This document shows, in pieces, positions 8,257 through 13,842 of a stretch of DNA of 16,320 bases. Location of the stretch: NCBI GenBank assembly GCA_900764225.1, contig CAAFNG010000370.1, forward strand, positions 1 to 16,320, written 5' to 3'. This DNA is from Lachnospiraceae bacterium. Its GTDB lineage: Bacteria; Bacillota; Clostridia; Lachnospirales; Lachnospiraceae. A program made the translations under genes and the position numbers. Positions within the stretch are counted from its first letter, which is position 1. Each line of letters opens with the position of its first letter. The notes beneath the pieces were generated by a model. The model worked only from the letters and a program-made list of their open reading frames with translations, was not told the origin of the DNA and searched no databases.

Positions 8257-8265
8257 ATTATTCAA

Positions 8266-8326
8266 AAAAATAACAGCTTCTTTCTCTGCTGCGTTTCATG
8301 CAATCAGTAAAAAAGCTGTTATTTTT
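8266..8326. terminator. Bidirectional Rho-independent terminator
   Basis: AAAAATAACAGCTT (8266-8279) pairs perfectly with AAGCTGTTATTTTT (8313-8326) across a 33-base loop. On the plus strand the stem ends in TTTTTATTAT; on the minus strand it ends in seven T (complement of 8264-8270). It lies between the stops of the AGCS gene (8256) and the carbonic anhydrase-like gene (8328) and can end both transcripts. The long loop lowers certainty. Confidence 0.75.
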
Positions 8327-8327
8327 A

Positions 8328-8831
8328 TTATAAGATACCCTGATTTTTCATCTCTTCCGATACAGCAAGATATTCTTTGCTGTTTTCCAGAATACCAAGT
8401 TTTTCTTCCCAGGTAAGGTTGCGTTTGATCCTGGCCGGACTGCCCATAACCAGGGAGCCATCCGGAACTACCGTATTCTTGGTGACAAGGCTTCCTGCTC
8501 CTATGATACAGTCATTACCGATCTTCGCTCCGTCAAGGATCACTGCTCCCATTCCGATCAGAGTCCGGTCACCAATGGAACATCCGTGAATCACAGCGTT
8601 ATGTCCTACTGTGACATTATTTCCGATGTGAACCGGCATACCGTGACTCACATGAACGGTACAGTTCTCCTGAATATTCGTCTCCTCGCCGATCACAACC
8701 GGAGCATCATCACCACGGATCACTGCATAATACAGCACACAGCTGTCACGGCCAATCGTCACATCTCCTACGATCACAGACTGTCTGGCGATCCTGGCGC
8801 CCTCTGCGACCTTTACATCTTTATAGTTCAT
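8328..8831 (-). CDS. Gamma-class carbonic anhydrase-like hexapeptide protein
   Basis: A 167-residue left-handed beta-helix protein built of hexapeptide repeats (VIVGDVTIG, APVVIGEETNI, GNNVTVGHNAVIHG, GDRTLIGMGAVI, GNDCIIGAGSLV). Length and sequence match the YrdA/PaaY/gamma-carbonic anhydrase family. The candidate zinc ligands are present: a His in TVHVSH (60 or 63), His77 and His82 in GHNAVIHG. Some family members interconvert CO2 and bicarbonate, but many bacterial homologues have no demonstrated activity. The ATG follows AGAGGAAAA in the 12 bases after the AAA ATPase stop, so both are in one transcript. Its presence downstream of a decarboxylase operon suggests handling of the CO2 product, which is inference. 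Confidence 0.9.
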   Translation of the reverse strand: MNYKDVKVAEGARIARQSVIVGDVTIGRDSCVLYYAVIRGDDAPVVIGEETNIQENCTVHVSHGMPVHIGNNVTVGHNAVIHGCSIGDRTLIGMGAVILDGAKIGNDCIIGAGSLVTKNTVVPDGSLVMGSPARIKRNLTWEEKLGILENSKEYLAVSEEMKNQGIL

Positions 8832-8843
8832 TTCGATTTTCCT

Positions 8844-10334
8844 CTAGTTCAGAAGCTCTCTTACCATATCCGGGGTAAAGGTCACTGCTTTTACATGATC
8901 TACCTCGATCTGATACAGGGCGTTGGCTGCGATATGCTCTGCTGCCTGCTCCAGATCACGGATTCCTGTGGTATCTGCAAATTTCTCGATCACTGCATCC
9001 AGCGCTTCGTCTGTCACAATACATTCCTCCGGTTTCAGGCTCATGCGTTTGAGAACCTTCGGAAGCGCAAATCTTGAGAAGATGATCTTCTTTTCTTCCG
9101 GTGTATAATCCGGGATATCGATCACTGCAAAACGGGACATCAAAGGAGCGCTGATCTGTGACTTATCATTGGCTGTTGCGATCGGATAAACACCAACAGT
9201 CGGAACCATACATTCCATATAGTTGTCAGTAAATCCAAGATTATCCAGAAGAGTCAGAAGTACATCTGCCGGATTTCCGTTGCCTTTGCCTGAGGCTGCC
9301 TTATCAAGCTCGTTGATGATAAATACCAGGTTGGATTCTCCTGCCATGGAAAAAGCCTCCATGATGATTCCAGGTTTCGCGTTGGCATAAACACGTGAGC
9401 TTCCGGTAAGCTGTTCCGGATCATTGATGGAGCTCATATCCAGTGTGGTCCACGGCATCTTCAGGATTCTCGCAACTGCATAGGCGATCTGGGATTTACC
9501 GGTACCTGCCGGTCCCACAAGAAGAAGTCCGTAAGCCGGAAGTGTATGGGTACGATTGATCTGAATAATCGTCTCGATGATTCTCTGTTTTACACGCTCC
9601 ATTCCATAAAGCTCTTCATCTAGGATACGGCGTGCTTCCTTCGGGTCAATAGATTCAAAGTAATTATGCTTCCACTGAATGTTCATCATAATGGAAAGCG
9701 CTCTCTGTGCATGGCGTCTCTCCTCCTGGGAAACCTCGTGGGAGCGGGCCACTGCCAGATTTCGTCTTGCCCAGAGGCGGATATTATCCGGCATGGTTTT
9801 TCCTGCACAGGTCATAAAGTCCGTAATACTCTGGATGCTGGTCAGCTTCATATCGTCGCCGTCCTCATCCTCGTCTTCATCCTCATTTACTTCTGCCGGT
9901 GCGCTGCTTGCAAAAAGACGGTCGATCATAAACTGGAGAAAACCATCCTCTGCTGAAAGCTTGGTTCCGCCACCGAATGCGATCTCACGGATCTTGTAAA
10001 CGGCATAGCCCTCTTCTGTATTCTTTCCGGAAAGACGGATATTGATATGATTCTCTCCGAGCCATTTGATCAGGCTTGTAAAACGGGAATCGATCTTCAG
10101 GATGTCTGCCGGAAAAACACCGTCCTCTTCCTTAAATTCAAATGCGGTCTGTTTCGCAGGATTGGAAAAATATCCGCAGGAATGATGCTTCCATTCTCTT
10201 CTGCTGTTATCAAGGATCAGTACCGGTTTCTCCGGTGTGGCTTCTGTCTCGTTAGAACGGAATGTTGTATATGTACACTGGCTCTTCGTCTCATTCTTAT
10301 CTGCCGGTGCTGCGCTGAAATCAAAAACTGGCAT
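8844..10334 (-). CDS. Lon-like AAA+ ATPase without protease domain
   Basis: A 496-residue cytoplasmic ATPase. Residues 1-~230 are not recognised and include an acidic run (about 146-161, repeated E-D). From ~240, RRILDEELYGMERVKQRIIE resembles the stretch before the Lon ATPase core. Walker A is GPAGTGKS (Lys280), Walker B is LVFIINELDK (Glu342, with Asn341 where Lon has Asp), and MSRFAVIDI supplies a probable Arg finger. The protein ends after the AAA lid, so the Lon Ser-Lys peptidase is absent. It may remodel or load a partner protein. I chose ATG 10334 because GAGGAG lies just upstream; a frame start at 10382 lacks a ribosome site. It follows the LpdD-like gene by 73 bases with no clear terminator between and precedes the carbonic anhydrase-like gene by 12. 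Confidence 0.88.
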   Translation of the reverse strand: MPVFDFSAAPADKNETKSQCTYTTFRSNETEATPEKPVLILDNSRREWKHHSCGYFSNPAKQTAFEFKEEDGVFPADILKIDSRFTSLIKWLGENHINIRLSGKNTEEGYAVYKIREIAFGGGTKLSAEDGFLQFMIDRLFASSAPAEVNEDEDEDEDGDDMKLTSIQSITDFMTCAGKTMPDNIRLWARRNLAVARSHEVSQEERRHAQRALSIMMNIQWKHNYFESIDPKEARRILDEELYGMERVKQRIIETIIQINRTHTLPAYGLLLVGPAGTGKSQIAYAVARILKMPWTTLDMSSINDPEQLTGSSRVYANAKPGIIMEAFSMAGESNLVFIINELDKAASGKGNGNPADVLLTLLDNLGFTDNYMECMVPTVGVYPIATANDKSQISAPLMSRFAVIDIPDYTPEEKKIIFSRFALPKVLKRMSLKPEECIVTDEALDAVIEKFADTTGIRDLEQAAEHIAANALYQIEVDHVKAVTFTPDMVRELLN

Positions 10335-10372
10335 ATTTTTTACTCCTCTTTCTCTGAAAAATATCTTTATCC

Positions 10373-10401
10373 AGTTTATCACGGATTGGAGATCTCAACA
10401 A
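10373..10401 (-). promoter_or_regulatory. Possible internal promoter before AAA ATPase
   Basis: Minus-strand TTGTTG (10396-10401), 17 bases, then TAAACT (10373-10378) with TGA just before it, an extended -10. The match is moderate. It could let the ATPase and carbonic anhydrase-like genes be expressed apart from the decarboxylase genes. Confidence 0.35.
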
Positions 10402-10407
10402 CTGCTG

Positions 10408-10794
10408 TTATGATTTTTTATGCATTTTTTTGCATAAAATTTCTGCTATACGTTGTACAGCTTCCTGAACCTCGATAATTTCTTTCTTCGTGATCCCATC
10501 TTTGTGAAAACCACCCGTGCAGATAACTCTCCGATCCAGACTAGCGGCAATCTTTTCTGACAGCCACCTGCATATCGCCTCATCTTTATGTCCCGGAAAA
10601 TTCAGGACAGAGGATGTCGCACTTACTGAACCGTCTCCTGTGAGGGATTTCCTGGGTTCTGTCTGAACCACACAGCCCAGGTGCGGCCGGTCACCGCCCT
10701 GCAGACAGATGAGTACATCTTCCCCAGCAAATCCGGCGCTGACCTCAAGCCGGCAACCGGCTGCTTCCGTCTGTTCTGTTACAGTCCATTCCAT
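10408..10794 (-). CDS. lpdD: LpdD-like subunit of aromatic acid decarboxylase
   Basis: A 128-residue protein resembling the small D subunit of gallate/4-hydroxybenzoate decarboxylases (LpdD/ShdD/BsdD type, now described as a prenylated-flavin chaperone-like domain). Diagnostic segments are LQGGDRPHLGCVV, EPRKSL, SATSSVLNFPGHKDEAI, then RVICTGGFHKDGITKKEI with the conserved His. It is required for full activity of some UbiD-type decarboxylases, possibly by aiding cofactor transfer; mechanism is not settled. The ATG at 10794 overlaps the ubiX-like stop by 16 bases and has AAAGGAG 8 bases upstream, so it is translated with ubiX. The D gene beside C and B genes is the strongest reason to assign a hydroxyarylic acid decarboxylase. 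Confidence 0.85.
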   Translation of the reverse strand: MEWTVTEQTEAAGCRLEVSAGFAGEDVLICLQGGDRPHLGCVVQTEPRKSLTGDGSVSATSSVLNFPGHKDEAICRWLSEKIAASLDRRVICTGGFHKDGITKKEIIEVQEAVQRIAEILCKKMHKKS

Positions 10795-11360
10795 CTTCGG
10801 TACTCCTTTGCCTCTATGCCAAATGGCTCCAGAAGCTTCGCCGCAATGTGATATGTCATGTCGTCGATCGTCTCCGGTTTATGATAAAAGGTCATCATCG
10901 GTGGAATGATCCGTACCCCCGGAAGCATGGACAGTTCGTAAAGGTTCCGAAGATGTATCCCGCTTAAAGGCGTTTCCCTGGCGGCCAGCACCAGGGTTCT
11001 CTGTTCCTTGACCGTCACATCTGCTGCGCGTAAGATCAGATTGTCCGCATATCCGCTGTGGATTCCGGCAATAGTCTTCATGCTGCAAGGAACTATGAGC
11101 ATACCTTCTGCCTTAAAAGAGCCGCTGGCCGGTTTTGCCCCGATCTCTTCCGGATTGAATACATGATCAGCCAGTTTCTTCACCTCTTCCGGTGTCCAGG
11201 TGGTTTCCTGCTTAAGTGTCAGCTCTGCACTGGGACTCATGATAAGACCGGATTCATACTCCGGATTCTCCCGGATGATCTCCAGACATTTTATGAGGAG
11301 GGGCAGACCACTTGCACCTGTCGCCCCCACTACGATTCTTTTTTTCATTTTTTCAGCCAT
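10779..11360 (-). CDS. ubiX: UbiX-like flavin prenyltransferase (B subunit)
   Basis: 193 residues, the usual length of UbiX/Pad1 enzymes. These attach a dimethylallyl group to FMN to make prenylated FMN, the UbiD cofactor. The N-terminal IVVGATGASG is the FMN-binding loop; APCSM-like VPCSMKTIAGIHSGYADNLI (Ser and the central helix), LVLAARETPLSGIHLRN, and the C-terminal PPMMTFYHKPETIDDM are family signatures. The start at 11360 overlaps the ubiD-like stop by 16 bases. An alternative ATG at 11348 (MKKRIVVGATG) overlaps that stop as ATGA and looks more like a standard UbiX start; neither has a well-spaced ribosome site, so coupling to ubiD translation is likely. Intact; cytoplasmic. Confidence 0.93.
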   Translation of the reverse strand: MAEKMKKRIVVGATGASGLPLLIKCLEIIRENPEYESGLIMSPSAELTLKQETTWTPEEVKKLADHVFNPEEIGAKPASGSFKAEGMLIVPCSMKTIAGIHSGYADNLILRAADVTVKEQRTLVLAARETPLSGIHLRNLYELSMLPGVRIIPPMMTFYHKPETIDDMTYHIAAKLLEPFGIEAKEYRRWNGL

Positions 11361-12811
11361 CTTTCCGGATCCAGCTCCATAAAACGTGCTCTGTGAAAAC
11401 GGTCTTTCAGATCATAAGGTACGGTGCAGTCAAAAATTGTTTTGCATGCAATTCCGTGATCCCGGATGCTCGTAGAAAATGCCGGATCATTGGAAGGATC
11501 AAGAGGATGGCATCTTACCCCTGGGATCGTAACTACATCCACATCACCCTGGAATCTCGTATTCATAGCCCAGAGTACATCGTTCATGTCAAAACAGTCC
11601 ACATCTTCATCAACCAGGAACACATTTTTCAGCTCACTGAACGCAGAAAATGCCAGAAGTGCTGCTTGGCGCTGTCTTCCTTCATCACTTGGTGAAAGCT
11701 TCTTAAACTGCAGGACTGCCATATATTTTCCGCCGCCTGCACTGCTGCAGTAAACATTCTGGAGTCTTCCGGGCATTGCTTTTTCCACCATGCCGTAAAT
11801 GCTGGCTTCTGTAGGGATTCCTGCCATGGATACATGCTCTTCACTTGGTCCGATGCAGGTCTGCATGATCGGATTTTCACGGTGTGTCACTGCTGTTACT
11901 TTGATCAGCCAGCACTGGTCACTTGCAGGTCCTGTGTATCCCGGAAATTCCGGCATCGCATATCCGGTGTTGCTGTTCTGGTCTTCTTTTACACGGACTC
12001 CCGGAATCACTTCACCTTCAATAACATATTCCGCATTGGCAATGGCTTTTTCTTTTACTGTCACACATTCGCAAAGCTCTACCGGCTCTCCACGCAGCGC
12101 ACCTGCTACAGACAGCTCATCATATCCAAGTGGTGTTGTCGGTGGCTCAAAACAGGAACCGATCTCAATAGCCGGATCCACACCTATGCTGATAGAGATC
12201 GGAAGCTTTTGCCCAAGCTGTTCCGCACGCTCTGCCATGGCTCCGATATGTCTTGCTCCCGGAGTAAAAAAAATCGAGAGCTCGTCTTTTCCCTGAATGC
12301 AGAGACGGTGAATAGTTACATCATGCACACCGGTATCCGGATGGGTTGCATAGCACATGCCAAGTGTGATATACGGGCCTGCATCATCCGGCGTATTGGT
12401 CGGTGCCGGAACAAGATTATAGAGATCAAAATCCGGATCTGTTGCTTTGTGCACGATCTGCTGGCACGGTGCTGCTCCTTTGAAATCTACAGGTGGAATC
12501 GGATTTTCCACACTTTTGCAAAGCATCTTTCCCAGATTTTCCGGCTCAGTGTCCAGCAAAGCTGCCACTCTTTTTCTGCTCGCCAGAAGTCCGATGGCTA
12601 CTTTTGCTCCCGGATGTCCTTTCACATTATTAAAGATCATGGTCGGTCCTTCTTTTGTCGGACGCTTTACTGTTCCGCCTGCGCCTACATAACGGTAAAC
12701 ACCTGCAAGCTCCGCCATCGGATCTACTTCCACATCTGTATCAATAAGCTGATCTGGCATCTCACGCAAAAGTGCCAGTGCGCTTCTTAAGTCTTTTACT
12801 TTCTCTGCCAT
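11345..12811 (-). CDS. ubiD: UbiD family aromatic acid decarboxylase (C subunit)
   Basis: 488 residues, typical of UbiD-type (de)carboxylases. They use prenylated FMN, Mn2+ and K+ for reversible removal of CO2 from aromatic or unsaturated acids. The N-terminus (DLRSALALLREMPDQLIDTD) resembles the gallate/hydroxybenzoate decarboxylase C subunits (LpdC, ShdC, BsdC). Central signatures include HRLCIQGKDELSIFF, EPPTTPLGYDELSVAGALRG and YVIEGEVIPGVRVKEDQ, the region with the catalytic acidic residues. Start ATG 12811 has AGGAGG 8 bases upstream; a longer frame to 12862 has none. First gene of the operon, followed by ubiX-like and lpdD-like genes, with a divergent LysR regulator. The set indicates gallate, protocatechuate, vanillate or 4-hydroxybenzoate as possible substrates; sequence alone does not decide. 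Confidence 0.93.
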   Translation of the reverse strand: MAEKVKDLRSALALLREMPDQLIDTDVEVDPMAELAGVYRYVGAGGTVKRPTKEGPTMIFNNVKGHPGAKVAIGLLASRKRVAALLDTEPENLGKMLCKSVENPIPPVDFKGAAPCQQIVHKATDPDFDLYNLVPAPTNTPDDAGPYITLGMCYATHPDTGVHDVTIHRLCIQGKDELSIFFTPGARHIGAMAERAEQLGQKLPISISIGVDPAIEIGSCFEPPTTPLGYDELSVAGALRGEPVELCECVTVKEKAIANAEYVIEGEVIPGVRVKEDQNSNTGYAMPEFPGYTGPASDQCWLIKVTAVTHRENPIMQTCIGPSEEHVSMAGIPTEASIYGMVEKAMPGRLQNVYCSSAGGGKYMAVLQFKKLSPSDEGRQRQAALLAFSAFSELKNVFLVDEDVDCFDMNDVLWAMNTRFQGDVDVVTIPGVRCHPLDPSNDPAFSTSIRDHGIACKTIFDCTVPYDLKDRFHRARFMELDPERWLKK

Positions 12812-12842
12812 TAAAAAAACCTCCTCTGATTTTCTTATATTT

Positions 12843-12872
12843 ATTTTATCTCCTTTGAGCATAGCGAATCAA
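12843..12872 (-). promoter_or_regulatory. Promoter of the decarboxylase operon
   Basis: Minus-strand TTGATT (12867-12872), 18 bases, then TAAAAT (12843-12848). The predicted start near 12836 gives a leader of about 25 bases to the ubiD ATG. The sub-optimal -35 and spacing fit a promoter that needs an activator. Confidence 0.5.
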
Positions 12873-12881
12873 TTCTTTCTA

Positions 12882-12890
12882 TGGTATAAT
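12882..12890 (+). promoter_or_regulatory. Extended -10 promoter of lysR
   Basis: TGG-TATAAT, a perfect extended -10 on the plus strand; no good -35 lies 17 bases upstream. The start site would be near 12897, inside the palindrome at 12894-12906, which would give autorepression by the LysR protein. Confidence 0.5.
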
Positions 12891-12893
12891 TGT

Positions 12894-12906
12894 TTCCATA
12901 TTGGAA
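12894..12906. promoter_or_regulatory. Putative LysR operator (T-N11-A palindrome)
   Basis: TTCCATATTGGAA is a perfect 5-3-5 inverted repeat with the T-N11-A form of LysR boxes; weaker symmetry extends it (ATT and AAT at the outer ends). Its centre (12900) is about 64 bases upstream of the predicted ubiD start site and on top of the predicted lysR start site, as in many divergent LysR-controlled operons. Confidence 0.55.
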
Positions 12907-12945
12907 TGAATTGTGTTATTCATACTTGAAAGGCAGGTATTTTTC

Positions 12946-13824
12946 ATGACCTTTGAACAGATTGATCTTTTTATCTGTGCAGCTCAGTCTGCAACTTTTT
13001 TTGATGCTGCGGAAGCTATGCATACTTCCCAGTCTGCCCTTTCCAAACAGATCATGAAACTGGAGAAGGAACTTGAGACCACTTTATGGGACCGGAGCCG
13101 ACGCCGTGCAGTCCTTACTCCCGCCGGAGAGTTTTTTTATAAGGAGGCTTTAAAAATATCCGGACAGTACCATCGTTCCCTGGAGTCACTGTCCCATTTT
13201 AAGGACAGTAAAGAACATGGGCTTCGGATTGGTACACTTCCGTTTCTTTCCCAGTATCATCTTACTTCACAGATCCACCGCTTCTGTGCAGAGCATCCCG
13301 AAATTCCTTTTTCTCTGAAAGAGGTAGAGGATCAGGAGCTTCTGTCCGGACTTGAAGATGAACAGTTTGACCTGATCCTTGCAAGAAAAAATATGCTGGA
13401 TCTGAAACTCTGCCATTTCTGCCTTCTCACAGAGGACCGGATTTCTGCTGTATTTCCCACCTCACATTCCCTTGCAGAAAAAGAATCCGTTTCCCTGAAA
13501 GAGCTTTCTGGAGAGACCTTTATTCTGATGCCCCCTCATACTTCCATATACAAGCTTTGTATGCAGAGCTTTCACAAGGAGAACCTTCATCCACAGATCG
13601 TCCGGACTGCACGTGCAGAATCTATTGTCAGTGCTGTGGAAGCCGGAGAAGGAATCAGCCTCCTTACAGAAAGCAGCTTTCGTCTGTTCCATCAGCCATT
13701 GCTTACTGCTGTCCCGGTTAAAGGGCTGGAAAAATTGTCGATTGGAATTGCATACAAAAAAAAGAGACCTGTTTCGGTCTCTGCAAAAACTTTTCTTGAT
13801 TTTATGTCTGGAGCGCAGCAATAG
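12946..13824 (+). CDS. LysR family regulator of the decarboxylase operon
   Basis: 292 residues, standard for LysR-type regulators. Residues 1-60 form the winged helix-turn-helix (MTFEQIDLFICAAQS, then AAEAMHTSQSALSKQIMKLE), followed by LWDRSRRRAVLTPAGEFFY. Residues ~90-290 are the effector-binding domain, starting LRIGTLPFLSQYHL. The start is ATG 12946 with AGGCAGG at 12931-12937; a frame start at GTG 12913 adds a non-family leader. Divergent from ubiD with a shared 134-base control region, so it probably senses the aromatic acid and activates ubiD-ubiX-lpdD, an inference from arrangement. The last part of its coding sequence contains the terminator of convergent feoAB. Confidence 0.93.
   Translation: MTFEQIDLFICAAQSATFFDAAEAMHTSQSALSKQIMKLEKELETTLWDRSRRRAVLTPAGEFFYKEALKISGQYHRSLESLSHFKDSKEHGLRIGTLPFLSQYHLTSQIHRFCAEHPEIPFSLKEVEDQELLSGLEDEQFDLILARKNMLDLKLCHFCLLTEDRISAVFPTSHSLAEKESVSLKELSGETFILMPPHTSIYKLCMQSFHKENLHPQIVRTARAESIVSAVEAGEGISLLTESSFRLFHQPLLTAVPVKGLEKLSIGIAYKKKRPVSVSAKTFLDFMSGAQQ
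13756..13782 (-). terminator. feoAB terminator inside the lysR coding sequence
   Basis: On the minus strand AGAGACC (13782-13776) pairs with GGTCTCT (13769-13763) across a 6-base loop and is followed by eight T (13763-13756). This is a canonical terminator about 60 bases after the feoAB stop, yet it lies within the lysR frame, where it encodes Lys-Lys-Lys-Arg-Pro-Val-Ser-Val. Read from the plus strand it has A, not T, after the stem. Confidence 0.8.
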
Positions 13825-13842
13825 TGCTGCGCCCCGATCCGA

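Noticed and set aside
6739..8265. 508-codon open frame on the minus strand opposite the AGCS symporter
   Set aside because: It mirrors the symporter gene, has a composition rich in Ser, Asp, Gly and His without domains, and lacks a ribosome site; it results from third-position codon bias.
9852..9900. Repetitive GAD/GAG-type codon run in the AAA ATPase
   Set aside because: Simple acidic tract in the protein rather than a tandem DNA repeat or array.
10418..10437. TTATGCA/TGCATAA hairpin at the 3' end of the lpdD-like gene
   Set aside because: AT-rich 7-bp stem within coding sequence, followed on the minus strand by A rather than T, so it is not a terminator for the decarboxylase genes.
11834..12790. 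318-codon open frame on the plus strand opposite ubiD
   Set aside because: Antisense shadow, rich in Cys, Arg and Ser, no recognisable motifs and no ribosome site; the minus-strand UbiD protein is unmistakable.
13813..13832. GCGCAGCA/TGCTGCGC hairpin at the lysR stop codon
   Set aside because: Strong 8-bp GC stem but no T run on either strand; the downstream hairpin at 13756-13782 is a far better terminator for feoAB. No good lysR terminator was found.
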